This document shows, in pieces, positions 33,277 through 45,570 of a stretch of 64,000 bases of DNA (position 1 is the stretch's first letter; each line of letters starts with the position of its first letter). A program made the translations under genes and the position numbers. The notes below the pieces were generated by a model. It saw only the letters and a list, made by a program, of their open reading frames with translations. It was not told where the DNA came from and made no database searches. The stretch is from Xanthostigma xanthostigma (Eukaryota > Arthropoda > Insecta > Raphidioptera > Raphidiidae), in the NCBI GenBank assembly GCA_963575645.1, contig OY754468.1, positions 18,128,465 to 18,192,464 on the forward strand. The letters are read 5' to 3'.

Positions 33277-33734
33277 AGACCGCTGCACACAAGGATAGAA
33301 ACGCTACTAGATTCCTTGCTAGATTTGCCTACTAGTTTTCTAGCGCTGGTTTTCTTGATTGCTGTTATGTACTCGCTTCACACGAGACGTTATTCCAAGC
33401 TAGTTTTGGGGATGGCTATGATGCTTGCGCAGTCATAGTTCAAATGTAAACACAGAGCAAAACGTGTCTGTTGTCTGACTCTGAGCAGAATGAAGCCATG
33501 TTGGTTTGTGGGTCCACGTGACAAGATACTACTTCCTGATTGGTTCTTGCGCATATCTATAACCAGCGGGTCTAGCAAGCAAAATAGCCTCTGTTCTAAT
33601 AATTTTAAAACCTATCTTGTGAGCTAGCAGGCGAACCCGCGGTGACGCCATTTCCAGCTTCGTACCCATCGTACCGGCCAACAGAACCCAAAGCAGTGTT
33701 TCTACCAGCGTCTCTAGCCTCGTGTGCAGCGGCC
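33277..33734. mobile_element. TTAA-flanked inverted-repeat element (458 bp)
   Basis: TTAA lies at 33273-33276 and 33735-33738. The ends are inverse: AGACCGCTGCACACAAGG on the left, GGCCGCTGCACACGAGG from the right. TTAA targets are characteristic of piggyBac, so a piggyBac-type MITE is the best guess. The interior is GC-richer than its surroundings and contains a 62-codon minus ORF without a domain. Confidence 0.6.
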
Positions 33735-33819
33735 TTAAGAATCTTTAAAATGCAGTTTAAAATTAATTTTAAAATCAAATTTGAAACTCGGTAGCCATAT
33801 CAAAAAAATAATACTATAA

Positions 33820-33962
33820 ATTCACTCAAAAAATCATCAAATTCACGCAAAAATTTGTCAAAATTCACCCAAAAAATTGACAAAATTTATCCAAAAAAAA
33901 TGTCAAAATTCGTCCAAAAATGTGTCACAGTTGGCCCAAAAATTTGTCAATATTCACCCATG
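33820..33962 (+). repeat. Minisatellite, ~22-bp units
   Basis: Six or so units of the form AAAATTCRCCCAAAAATTTGTC follow one another with substitutions. Confidence 0.6.
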
Positions 33963-36900
33963 ATAATGATAACCAATAAGTACCTATTAATATTTTTACT
34001 ACTATAATAAAGAGTATTAAAAATTTATGATATTTCATATTTTTTGGACGCTTGACACTTGGGATCCCAGGATTTAAGCCCTATTCGTCTCTATGTAGAT
34101 CCGTCCCCGGGTCGAATGTCTACTGGGATGGTTATTTAAAAAAATCGCACAGATAAAATTTCCAATCGGAAGTGAATATGTGAAGCATAGTTGTATACCG
34201 AATCTGTGAAGCAGTCCATATAGGTACATAAATTACACAAACGACGTGGCATATCGCATGAGCGTGACCAATTGCAATTTGATTCGCGTGATGCGCGGAT
34301 ATGCTCTATGAATGATATTAGAACTACCCCTTCGCACTCAACATAGATACACACCACAAGTGGCCGAAACGTTACTATATAACATAGTACAGTGAATTCA
34401 TCAAAAGCCCTGTTTGATATGTCTGTGTCCTTTTGAGAACAGCAAATCACAAGAGAAGTGGTGTATGTCAACTTTTTGTAAAAATATATGATTCCAACGG
34501 ACTCATGTACAATAATGGTGACAGATTCATCCATTTTTCACTCTGTTGGAAAAGGGACATCACTTCTGGCCTCCTAGACACTTTTTACTACTACACGAGC
34601 GTCGCGAGCGACAAGGTAAACAAGATTCGATCACCAGCAGTGCACCAAAAGAAACTCGCTTTTCAGTGATTCATGCAAGACGCAATACTTATGTCCGTTC
34701 ATCCATCTATCACAGTTTTTTCTCAGAAACTATTTGACGTTAAAATTTGAAATTTGGCACAGAGATACAGGGTGGTAGCCCAACTACAGACGTGAAGTAT
34801 AAAAGTTGAATTTTGATTCTGGGGGTTTATTTCAGGAGGTGGAAAATGGAAAAGATGTTCAAAAGCATCGTGTTGGGTGTCAAATGAAAGTTTATTGAAG
34901 CACAAAGTCAATAGTGTTTTTTTTTTGTTCATTTTGCGACCATTTTTTTGGGAAAAAAACACTTAAAAATTGCTGGCTCCCACCAAAAAGATCGCTGACT
35001 AATTTGAAAAAGTCATGAGGGTTGAGAATTAATTGCATACATTGAACGAAAATGTGTGTACTTTCGAGCCGCACGTTAGACACAGACATATTTTTGTTTT
35101 TTTTTTTTAATTTGTTATTATGTATATTTTTTGTACATATACCAGGATTGAAAAATTCTAGAGCGATCAATTGTTATAAACAATTTACTTGTTTAATTCT
35201 TTATAACTGCGAAACCAAAATTTGGCTATAGAACATACAAGTGGCGGGCTGATGGCACGGAGCACTAATTGTGCAAGTACAGTTTTTTTTTCAATTTAAA
35301 ATAAATAATATGCGATCACTCGAGAAGATAAAAAGATGATTTTTGAAACACGACAATTAATTTGTTTCTTACATTTTACAAAGGCACCTCAAGGCAATTC
35401 TGACAGACAATTTTATGCCTCTTCACTGCAGTAAAAAATTATAATGTCGTTTTGAAATATTTGTTTTCTGAAGGTATAAAGAATTTTAATATACTACACC
35501 ATTCCACCTTGCATCCCAAAGAGATACAGATATGTAATAGATATGAGATTTTAAATTAATGCTACGTGACACGCTATCAATACATTTACAATATTCCAGT
35601 TATACTCGGCACATATTTATATTTAGAACTTTATTTCTTCAAGTTAATTTACTTCTGTAATCTTGTAGGGTTGCTATAAATTATGATTTTCCAGAAATGT
35701 CATCTTTTTTTTCAAATTATACATATGCTATCAAAATTTCAACATCAGTAAACTTAATAACTTACTCTGGCAAACATTTCTTTACAAAATACTAATATCT
35801 AGAACAAGATTTTTGGCGTCTCTTTCTTCGCATTGTAAATTACTAACAGGCTCGGTAAAACACCCAATGAATCGACGTGATTTATCCCGGTACGAAACGG
35901 AACAATTGACAGCTTTAGAATAGACAAGAACACACGGTCACGCACAGAATAGGTCATAGGCATGTATTTTTTTTATATTTTTAATAAATGATTTAGTCAA
36001 CCATAATACGGAAAAAATTGATAATCATTTAAAAATGTTATATTATCATAAGAAAAAAATATTAAATTTCACATTCAAAAATAGACAGTTTAAACAATCG
36101 GCCATGTTGACGGGCTTATGTGACGTCATGATATATGATGCATGTCAACCTTTGATGTCAAATTGATAATGTTCTAAATGAAGTTTATTTGTTGTTTTCT
36201 CTAAATACTGACATAATCTTACTCTGAGACGACACAGTCGTCATGGAAACTGTTGTTGATAATATATAGGTACTCTGACGTCACGCTGCGTTTTGAAAAT
36301 TCGAAAACAGCTCGTATTTTCTACATTTCCTTTTTATATTTGTATTGTTTTCAGTGATTAGATTAATAAAATAACAATTACGATATGATTAGAAACTAAA
36401 ATATATTTCGAAATAAAAATTTAAACCAATTTGGAGTCTCGTGCATATGACTTATTGGGTCTCAAAGCAGTGCACGTGTTTGTACATTCGTGTTTGTTTT
36501 TTTAAGCGCAGTTTGTTCCATACCAGGCCGCGTCGTACTCAAACAATTTAATATGCGACCTGAATTACTGTTTCTGAAATTAACATTAATTTATTTATTT
36601 GAATTTTTGATTGTTACAGAATAATAGCAAAAAAGCCTGTTATTGATCATAGTTTATAGTTCGTAAAAAAAGCGATACAACACGTGAAATATTAATAGAC
36701 ATTAACAAAATAGGTTAGAGCGATAATCGCTATGGCATTTAATACTTTTTAGACGAAACTACGTCCATTTTTTATTTTAACAATACACACTTCTGCACAG
36801 TCTCTTCGGTCGTCCACATGTTTATCAGCCTCACCAACTTGGAGGCTAGGTATCCAAATAATGGCAAAGAAAATACTGATTATACAGTAGAACCAGTGGC

Positions 36901-37084
36901 GTAACAATAGGGTGGCAGAAAGGGTAAAATGCCATGGGCCCCTGGCCTGAGGGGGCTCCTGGCCTGAGAGGCCGTTAGGACAGGAGGAACCTAACATTCA
37001 TTAAACATTTGGTAAAAAATATTAATTTTGTATTTAATCAATTTAAGGAAGATATTAAATCTAAAACATACACGAATTATACAA
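33963..37084. other. Intergenic, about 3 kb, no gene assigned
   Basis: Several ORFs of 63-132 codons (for example the minus ORF at 34534-34136) lack domains and overlap each other on both strands. Near 36895-36925 CCAGTGGCGTAACAATAGGG looks like one end of a hAT-type element, with no clear partner end. Near 34735-34900 there is repeat-like text (AAATTTGGCACAGAGATACA) of unknown family. Confidence 0.3.
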
Positions 37085-37186
37085 ATATCTGCTTACTTCG
37101 TGATTTATAAAGATGAAATATACAAATAATAATAATAATTCATCTTTATAAATCACGAAGTAAGCAGACATTTGTTATTACGTGCA
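37085..37186. repeat. Short palindrome
   Basis: TCTGCTTACTTCGTGATTTA and its exact inverse lie about 20 bp apart around an (AAT)n loop. Probably a small MITE or a hairpin end. Confidence 0.5.
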
Positions 37187-37218
37187 TTTAGCCAGAGCTG
37201 CTGAGTTTATTTTAAAAA

Positions 37219-37860
37219 ATTCCAGCCAATTGGGCGATGGGACCATTCCAACTTCAAAAATGTTGACATTTGATCATAATAAAGAAAAAAAAATTTCTGG
37301 TATCGCGTGAGGTGACGCGGGTAATGGCTAGTATTCAATATGATATTAACTATTCGTTGCCATGGTCACCTACATAATATTATGTTCACGTCATGTAAAA
37401 ATTAATCAAAGCATGCCTAACTAGGTTAGATATAGTTTATTTCTGATAGATCCATAAAACAAAAAACAGCTGATTTTTTTTTTATTTTCAAAATATTTCC
37501 AAAACTATAGTGTTTAGAAAAAAAATTTTACAAAATTCTCTTGAAAAAATAAATAGAATAATAAACCGTTATGAAATGTACCATTATTATGTAAAAAACA
37601 CCGTTTTAGCATATATATCTTCTGCGCATGCGCCGATTTTCCCCAAAAACAATAGAGCTCTTCATATTTGCATACCAAACATCCTCCCATTTGGTTTCAA
37701 TCCGCTCATCCGTTTGATCTGTATCGTGTTCACAGACTAACAGACTAACAGACGCACATAATTTTTCGGGGGACCTCAAAACGGAAAGAGATTGTAAAAT
37801 TTTTGAAAAGTGATTTTTGACCTAAACTAGTACCATTCCCCACTTGTGGGTTGGAATGGT
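37219..37860 (+). repeat. Family E, second uninterrupted copy (642 bp)
   Basis: It shares the full layout of the copy at 27991, with CTAG at 37328-37331 and the terminal GTTGGAATGGT. Small deletions distinguish it, for instance within the CCTCCCATTTGGTTTC segment. Confidence 0.65.
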
Positions 37861-38602
37861 AAAAATAATAATAATTAATGTACCCACTAATAATAATTTA
37901 TATTAAAAAAAATGTCTGTAGCCATTCAGACAAAAATGTATTCGCTACAACCGAATTTTGTTGATAAAAGTAATTTTTATCTTAGTGAAAAGGTTCTTAA
38001 CCTGGGCGTCCGTTTCTGAAAGTGATGGCCATGCGATATTTGTATTGGAACAATTAGTTTAATAAGGATTATAGTTGCATACGTGACATACCTCATGTTG
38101 ATCGAATACTACTGAATACAAAATAACTCTTTTAAACTGTAAATTATGTGACTATGTCCCCTATGTCGTACTTTTATGTAATAATAATATGTTGCAGGTA
38201 ATTTTATTGCATTTTGAACAAGCGCAGGTTATCAAATTAATCAAATACCGCAACTCGCGCCTAGGGGAACAGAATGATGTGGACAACAAACATGACAGTG
38301 CAAACAACGGATAATAACCACTGGACATGTGCCCGTATGTAAACAGGTGATCCCAAAATAAAATCTAATTAAGTCGCTTAGACAAAAATAAAAACTATAT
38401 CAAAAACCATATAAAAATAGACGTCTTTGACAAGCGGCCAAACGGACAGACTGATAGTTGTCACAACTATACGGCTAGGTATGAACGTTTGAACCTTAAA
38501 AAATTGGAATTAAGCTAAACTAAAAATCAGCGATCTTCAGCCTGTGCCTAGTAATAGATTTGCTAATTAAAAAAAAAGTGTGTGTGCGTCAGCTCAGACG
38601 CA
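37861..38602. other. Intergenic, nothing recognised
   Basis: AT-rich sequence with no gene or repeat that I could define. Confidence 0.35.
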
Positions 38603-38826
38603 CGACTGGAGTTTACTCCTTAGATACGCTATGTAATGTATTCCATCTAATTCTTTGGCACGTTAAATCCTACAGATATATATGTTTGTCTCTTTTGAAG
38701 CGGACGAGCGTAACGCCTCACTTGAAGCGGTGGAGCGTAACACCTCACCAATTGATTTTACTACTCATAAAATTTTCGCACCGGGCCTTATAACTCATAA
38801 TTGTTTATTAAGGAGTAAACTCCAAA
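38603..38826. repeat. Small inverted-repeat element with internal duplicate
   Basis: TGGAGTTTACTCCTTA near 38607 is inverse to TAAGGAGTAAACTCCA near 38808. Between them TGAAGCGGACGAGCGTAACG and a close variant lie side by side. Confidence 0.45.
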
Positions 38827-39112
38827 AAACGAACATGTAGGTAAGTTTACGAAAAAAATTATATTTTTATTTTCATTGTATTTAATTATTATATAGGTAC
38901 CTATTATATTTAGGTAGGTACTAACTATGCTTGTTTTGACTAAATTTGATACATTGATGGTTCCAAAAAAAAAAATGATTTTTTTAAAGGTTTCATAGCT
39001 TACCCAATGAACCGCTGAGTGCTGCATTGGAGTGTTTAATTACAATAGGGTTTTCATTAACTGAAGATTATTGCAAATTAGTATAGCACGAAAAATAGCG
39101 CTGAACAATATA

Positions 39113-39258
39113 CAGGTGATTTTTATGTTCATTCTTTTTTTAATAGCGTGTAGAAATCAAATAGACGAACAAATATTTCAAGTAACCTTTCTATCAAAAC
39201 TTAAAAAATAAGAGAGAAACAGCGTTTCCAAGTTTAATTAAATTTTTTAAATTTTTCC
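39113..39258 (+). mobile_element. Single-arm fragment of the 12.87-kb MITE family
   Basis: Begins CAGGTGATTTTTATG after a TA (39111-39112) and follows the left arm of the 12872-13325 element (AATCAAATAGACGAACAAAT, then ATAAGAGAGAAACAGC). It ends abruptly, and the second arm is absent. Confidence 0.65.
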
Positions 39259-39574
39259 ACTCAATAAAACGTATAAATATATAAAACTTATTTATTTCGT
39301 ACATTTGCGTTCTTGATTCCAAATATAGTTCAGAATTGTGCCAAACACATCTACGAGATGTCATCATTTTTTTCCGTAATTTCCAATACTAATCGAAAAC
39401 ACCCACTTATTTTCTTTCAAATATTTTAAGAAGAGAATATGGGAGAATTGTTTGTGAACGATGTCACGAGTAGGTACGTCTCAAAAACATCAGATTGTAA
39501 ATGGAATACAGCGCGCGATAAAAAAAGATATGCGAGTTGATCCAAGATGTAGGGTTGCAACAAACCATTTTGTT

Positions 39575-40007
39575 TAGATATAGATAGATAGATAGATAGA
39601 TAGATAGATGTTTATTTGCTTATTACAAAGTAATATACAAAGGCACTTTGACCTAGTTTATATATAAATATAAAATAAAAATAAAACAAAACAAAAACAA
39701 ACAAATACACTTACTAAAGTTTAATATAATTACCTACTTAAAGAATCAGAGTTTTAAAAATTTAACAATCGTTAATTAAGAAACTTCTAATTTTTAGTGC
39801 ATTGGCAATATAGAAAAACAAATTATTTATTTTTTCTTTATCTTTCCCCACCTTTAAACAGTTTATTAATCCTAATCGGTCGAATGTCCCTAAATATTTT
39901 TTTAAAAAATTTTCTCTAATATGGTTATACATTGGACATACGACAATGAAATGATATAAGTCTTCAGGCTTGTAACAGTTACATATATAGATTAGGAAAG
40001 TAAGTTA
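39575..40007 (-). mobile_element. 5'-truncated LINE with ORF2 C-terminus and GATA-repeat tail
   Basis: On the minus strand an open frame ends at the stop 39764-39762 and reads back to about 40007. It includes the C-x2-C and HxxxxC residues of NCYKPEDLYHFIVVCPMY and ends KIRSFLINDC. This cysteine/histidine pattern ends the reverse-transcriptase ORF of Jockey/CR1-type LINEs. An untranslated segment and a (CTAT)n tail (39575-39609 on the plus strand as GATA repeats) follow. Only the last ~80 codons survive, as expected of incomplete target-primed reverse transcription. Confidence 0.65.
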
Positions 40008-40307
40008 TCATCTAAAGAAGTAATTTAGTCGGTTTACTGCAGTTTTGAAATAATAAAGCAATCCACAACAAAAAGTCAAATTTTTTGCCAATACATTTTT
40101 TTTCTGTTAGGTAGGTATTAAAAACTAGAATACAGTTTAATTTACTTTATATTTCATTACTCTTATGTCGCTTCGATAAAATCACATCTAATTCATAGCC
40201 ATAGGTTGCAATATATTACCTACGTGTTAACTCGATTCTCCTCTAAATCAAGGCTACGAGCGAACACATCAGCAGATCACAATTATTATTGTTAGTCATT
40301 ACCTATA
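40008..40307. other. Intergenic, nothing recognised
   Basis: About 300 bp of AT-rich sequence between the LINE fragment and the pogo derivative. Confidence 0.35.
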
Positions 40308-41212
40308 GGGGAGGGCGGGGGAATGGCGCTCACTGGGTAATGGCGCTCACCTCTGTAACTCTGTCAAAAAGAAACGTAGCGACACGTCACGTCGCGTGAA
40401 GCGCGAGGGGAGGGGGCCTCTAATAGACATAGCGTTGCAAACGGACAGTCAGCTCGCGTCATGTGACCGTGAAGAGCGTTTCTACGTTTGCGGCCGTACT
40501 GATTTAATTTTTAATTAGGTGTTTTTTGTCGGTAAGTCCAAAACCTTAATGCTTATTTAATTACTAATTTTACTTTTCTGCCAATAAACTATTCTATTTT
40601 GTGATATTGCAGTCAATTTTCAACAATCGTGTATGATTTTTTTAAAATTTCAAATTAATTACAAAACGACCGGTTGGGGTTATACCGCTCATCTGAGCGC
40701 CATTACCCCTTAGTGACTTATTTTTTTATTGTTTTAGATAGATATGCCAAGAAATCGTCAAAGGACCACCGCTAAAGCGGCTTGGACCGAAGAAGCCCGT
40801 TTTCCACCCAACAGCAAGAAACTGAAATTGCTGAACAAGTTAAGTTGCTGGGCTCGCTATATTATGGACTCAATGTTGCAGATTTGCGTAAACTTGTTTA
40901 TAAATTTGCTGAGCGCAACAATATCAAAAACAATTTTGATCAAAGCAGCAAAACAGCCAGATTGGATTGGGTACACTTCTTTATGAGACCCTGAGCGGCA
41001 TTACCCAAAGTCAGGGGCAGTGCCGCTCAAACATTTTTTTTTAATAATGTTGTCCTACTACTAGTAGGTGAAAGATATATGCATTTGTTGTTAAATTGTT
41101 GATTACTCGATAATTAAAGACTTTGTTACTCTTGTTAATTTTGATTCATAATAAATAATTTAAAAAATACACCATGTTTTCCTTAAGTGAACGCCATTCC
41201 CCCGTCCTACCC
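40308..41212 (+). mobile_element. pogo-like deletion derivative (905 bp)
   Basis: TA at 40306-40307 and 41213-41214 flank inverted ends: GGGGAGGGCGGGGGAATGGC on the left and GGGTAGGACGGGGGAATGGC from the right. Sub-terminal copies of AATGGCGCTCAC recur. The only coding content is the broken N-terminal transposase segment at 40744-40994, so the element is non-autonomous. Confidence 0.75.
40744..40994 (+). pseudogene. Fragment of a pogo-type transposase, frameshifted
   Basis: The ATG at 40744 opens MPRNRQRTTAKAAWTEE, the usual start of pogo transposases ahead of the psq helix-turn-helix. After codon ~18 the homology moves to a different frame. That frame holds EIAEQVKLLGSLYYGLNVAD, KFAERNNIKNNF and LDWVHFFMR, matching the CENP-B/pogo linker and start of the second DNA-binding domain, then stops. 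The psq domain and the whole DDE domain are missing. The junction looks like the internal deletion that made the element non-autonomous. Confidence 0.65.
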
Positions 41213-41214
41213 TA

Positions 41215-42300
41215 CTGTTACCTTAATAGGTTTTTTTTAACTCCCTTCTTTCTAAATTACTGAAAATCTTAAGAACAAGCAGACTTCCGTTTTAGGTATT
41301 CTATAATAATTCTTTTAATTTTAACAATACTTTTTTATTTCTAGGACACTATAGAACACCTACACCTGATACATATATTAAAAACATGCATGTCTCGTCC
41401 ACATAAGCTCACAGAAGAAATTAAAATTCTGTATAGTTATGAACTCGTTTCATTAATGCGTTATCCATTTTGCGTTACAAAGGTTTCATTTAGGTATATG
41501 TCTCCGCCATTGAATCATTGCCGCTTACTTTACAGAAAATTTCAAACAGATATCTGGCTAAAGTTTCACTTCAAAAACACATCATTCTTGCATGTTTATT
41601 CGTTTGGTGCGTAACGGAAACACCGCCTACCGTTCGCAATTTGTCGAATAACTGTAATAATATAATTAAACGTAAGCTTTAATTATCAAAAATTTTATAG
41701 CCAGTTAAGGAGTTATGGTGTTTACGTTGCTGCACTGAAAAAAACATATTGAGTACAATTATTTGAAAAATGCAAAAAAAACATTATTCGACGTTTACTT
41801 CCACGAAGACTACTAGCGGGAAATTGAGTGAGATTGAGCTGCCTGATTATTTATGTTTTAAACCGCCAAGCTTTTTTATAAACGATATGGCAGGAAGCGC
41901 GAAGAAAACGACATCACCATCATTAAATCATACTTTATAACCATAGCATGATTTATTAATCATTTAATCCACAGGTCACGCTGCGATCGATGCAGTTGTC
42001 CCCACTCTATACTCTGCACCCGGTCAATTGGAGTCTATAAAAGTATGATCAATTTGAAAAACATCTGATAAATTTTATAGCAATCATATATATTTTATTT
42101 AACAAATGAACCAAATTAGGTCAACTTATTTTTTATGAAAGTTAAAAAGCATGAAATTGTTTACGTACAAATAGTTAACTTTCATTAAATTTTCTTATCA
42201 AAAACAAAAACGTTTGGAGCAATAAATTATAGTGAAAAATAAATCACTATAGAAAAAACTCCCAGCACTCCAGTTAAACCTATATACAAACATAACATTA
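41215..42300. other. Intergenic, nothing recognised
   Basis: A 74-codon ORF at 41390-41614 has no domain. AT-rich, no repeat defined. Confidence 0.3.
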
Positions 42301-42312
42301 TACTGTGGCCAG

Positions 42313-42519
42313 ATGGGTACAAATCGAGTGGAGGAACCTTACTTATATAAAAACAAAGAGATCCCGCCCACTCAAGCTGAACTGGCTCGTTTCCCGCAGC
42401 CAATAAGAACTTCGTATACAGATTACACCTACAACACATGGGGTCCGATGAACTACCAGATATTATTTCAGGATATTTTTGAAAACCTCTGGATTCATAA
42501 AGATCACAACTGTTTATGA
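42313..42519 (+). CDS. Unassigned ORF, possible exon
   Basis: Sixty-eight codons from an ATG preceded by GTGGCCAG, an acceptor-like sequence. Base composition and amino-acid use (EIPPTQAELARFPQPIRTSY) look more coding than neighbouring ORFs. I recognise no family and no partner exon, and the ORF is short, so chance remains likely. Confidence 0.2.
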   Translation: MGTNRVEEPYLYKNKEIPPTQAELARFPQPIRTSYTDYTYNTWGPMNYQILFQDIFENLWIHKDHNCL

Positions 42520-43082
42520 ATGTTTACATTTTTTAAGAATTTTTAACTGGCTGTATGATCACCCAAAACATAATTTGTGCAGTTCTCAAAAAAAACACAA
42601 TCATAATCTGCAAATATATTCTATTCTCTTTGTGATTTAATTTTGAATACGGATATCTTCCGAAATGGACATTTTAATATTTGAAATCGTTGCGCGCTGG
42701 TGTACAAAATGTATAACAGAAATAAATTTATAAATTTGAAACAAATTAATTATATTAAAGTATACCTACACGAATCAGTTAGTTATTGGCAAATACCCAA
42801 CACAGATAATCTTCTGAAATCACTTATATTTATTCTTATATTTAGAATTATTCAAGTGATTTTACATAAAAGTGAATTTATGATTAACAAAACCACACAA
42901 ATAAACGATTTCGCATTATTTTGAAAACCTGGTAAATTTCTGGTTTCAAGGGAATTCCCGGGAAATGTAAAACAGTCAAAAATACGCAGATAAGGCAGTG
43001 TAGGCATATAAACATAGTACGCAAGGAGGGAGTCGTCAGTTGAGATCTTAGACTATAGAAAGTCTAGACTCGGTAAATCCGC
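42520..43082. other. Intergenic, nothing recognised
   Basis: AT-rich sequence with a 74-codon ORF (42700-42924) of low complexity and no domain. Confidence 0.3.
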
Positions 43083-43340
43083 CACATTGAATTTCTAGTT
43101 TTTATACAAAATTTGTATAAAAACTAGAAATTCAATGTGGGGGAAGGAATATCGAATCAAATGGAATTTATTTAATGGGTAAATCGAAAAATACATTCAT
43201 TAATGAATGTATTTTTCGATTTACCCAAATCAAATGGAATTTATTTAATGGGTAAATCGAAAAACACATTCATTAATGAATGTATTTTTCGATTTACCCA
43301 TTAAATAAATTCCATTTGATTCGATATTCCTTCCCCCAAT
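43083..43340. repeat. Cluster of nested perfect palindromes
   Basis: A ~56-bp palindrome (CCACATTGAATTTCTAGTTT and its inverse, 43083-43139) is followed by an outer palindrome whose arms begin GGGGGAAGGAATATCGAATC (43138) and end at 43336. Inside it the hairpin ACATTCATTAATGAATGT with its flanks occurs twice (near 43193 and 43268). It is probably a foldback element that duplicated one hairpin. Such sequences are prone to extrusion and copying errors. Confidence 0.65.
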
Positions 43341-43747
43341 GAAATAGGCGAAATACATTCTTATTTTTCCAAATAACACTTTTTGGAAAAAACTTATTTA
43401 TCTGTTTTCTCTTTTATTGGTCCGTTTGTCCTGTTAATACGATACTTACAGGTCTAACGGCTGATCAGATCGAAAGCAAATTTTGGTAAAATGTTTGACA
43501 TGTAAACTGTATGAAGAGCACTTTTTTTGGAGAATCGGCGCATACGCATGAAAAATACGTGGTACAAAGTTATTTTTTCTATTATATTGGTATCTATACT
43601 TGCAAAAAGTAAAAACTATAAAATATTTCACTGATTTTGGAAGGTGCATGCGTGCGAGGGTGCGTAGCCAGTTTTACTTTCGTAGTGTGTAGTGTAGAAA
43701 CGACACAATTAGTTTGGTACAATTTATTTAAACAGTAAAAATTTTCC
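43341..43747. other. Intergenic, nothing recognised
   Basis: AT-rich sequence. A minus ORF of 67 codons has no domain. Confidence 0.3.
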
Positions 43748-43755
43748 TAATTTAT

Positions 43756-43985
43756 CATAGGTGTAGCAACGATTTTATCCTGGGGGGGGGGGGGATTTTC
43801 AACTCTGCCTACCAATAATTTGAAAACTGATCATAGAAGCGAAATGGATCAAAACGACTTTTTGGAAAAATTTCACGACAAAGAAAACGTAGATTATTGT
43901 AGAATTTATCTTGTTATTTGTACATGAACAATTATTATTCTATGGTGGAACAGGCCCACCTGGCCCCCCTGTTGCTACGCCAATG
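43756..43985. mobile_element. hAT-type MITE (230 bp)
   Basis: An 8-bp direct repeat, TAATT(T/C)AT, lies at 43748-43755 and 43986-43993. The ends are inverse: CATAGGTGTAGCAAC against CATTGGCGTAGCAAC. The 8-bp duplication and GCGTAGCAAC-type end fit hAT. A run of 13 G sits at 43782-43794. Confidence 0.6.
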
Positions 43986-44119
43986 TAATTCATTACATTT
44001 TATCGCACATCTTTGATATAAAATCTACAATGAATTGCGGTAATTTTCGAATTAACTTATATAGCTTCAAATGTACCAATGTTCCAGGTCTGTGCAATGT
44101 GACATTTCTCTATAGTCTA

Positions 44120-44285
44120 AGGTTGCGGTGAACGGAGGAGGCGGCACAGGACAGACCGGCCGGCCGGATCCGGTATCGATCCGTCGGTGTCCGTGACAGC
44201 GTCGCGGCGCTACCGCCTCCACGCGCCACTCTCTACGTTAACCGTGTGAGCTCCCGGATCGCTCCGGGCATTCGAACCAACACAC
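44120..44285. other. Strongly GC- and CpG-rich patch
   Basis: This segment contains GACCGGCCGGCCGGATCC and CAGCGTCGCGGCGCTACCGC in an otherwise AT-rich region. On the minus strand GGTTCGAATGCC near 44277-44266 resembles a pol III B box, but no A box was found. It could be a CpG island at an unseen promoter, a GC-rich SINE, or foreign sequence. No long frame is open. Confidence 0.35.
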
Positions 44286-45570
44286 TGGATGTATAGTCAC
44301 AGACTATAAGTCGTGGCATTTTTTTATTTATATAATAATAATACATTTCTTTAAAACTTCCAGAAGTACGAAACGTGCCATTACTGCACCAATAATGCAT
44401 TGAAATCGCTTGCATAATTTGAAACAGGCTTTTACACTTCCTGCACCATCAGCTAATATCAAGAGTTGTTAACAAGTTTCTAAACCCCCATGAAAACAGA
44501 TTTTTCAGTCAATTTTAAAATAAAGTAATGAAATACTGTGAGCTATAATAGCAGCAGAGCAGCAAAACTCTTGCCTATTGAGGACTACAATAGTCAATAG
44601 GCTTCTTAAGTTCTTCTTCAATATGCCTCACTACAGAAAGCGATCAAATTTGCATCTATTAAAATAGTTTCTTGTCGAATAATTGATATATAAAACAAGT
44701 GATCGAACTTTGAAGACTAAACTTGCAAACCTCATCATCCTGACCACACTTTCTGTGCACGACACATCCAACCAATCTTTACAGAGATGAGTAACTATTT
44801 GGATGTTTTCCGTGAAAGAGTCCGGTTATATTCGGTAATCGGTTAACGTTTTTTTTTTTGCAATGATTCACACCCTAATATACCGGTTTGTCCTGTAAGG
44901 AAGTATTTTTTTTGTTTTCGTCCTAATTCGATTAAATTCATACATAGACATTGATTACAGCTTCTGACACACCAAATATCAATTTAAACAAATACGTCAT
45001 TCAGCAAACCAAATATCCACCTATGAAAAATTGATATAATTATAAAATATTTTTAAAACTGAGATTTCAGATTTGGATTTTTAAATTCCTTATAAGGAAG
45101 GTGTTAAAATACTAACAGCGCTATATTAATTGAACTTCAGTAATACAAACACCCTCACTTTCAACCCTTCGAAAATGCTAGCGCTACGGTGTGGGAAAAC
45201 GTTGAACCAAATATTGAGTTAAGCGAAAATGCAAACCGACTAACAAACAGAGTTCTCTGCGCTAGTTGTTCTACTGGCCCTCTAGCAACCACTGAAGCAA
45301 CACAGTTTACGCCGGTTTGCGCTCCTGCTAAGGAATACAGGTTTCTTTATAGTAAACTGTTTATACTTTATGACACTAGTTGGCGCAGAAATAATTTTTC
45401 CAGTGTAGTGTTCAAATTTCAAAGCGGCAAAAAGTTTTATAATATTCATTTATGTTACAATGTTAACAATTAAATTAAAAAAAACAGCGCGTAATTAATT
45501 ATTGATCACTTATATTTCAAAAACAATTAAAATTATGTTTTTAATAATAAATAGAATATACAAATTGTCA
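44286..45570 (+). other. Intergenic with an unassigned ORF (45189-45473)
   Basis: The 94-codon ORF has coding-like composition at its start (ENANRLTNRVLCASCSTG) but drifts to AT-rich sequence and shows no domain. The rest is AT-rich. Confidence 0.25.

Noticed and set aside
34136-34737. Overlapping ORFs on both strands as genes
   Set aside because: No domain, no splice-compatible partners, and mutual overlap on opposite strands.
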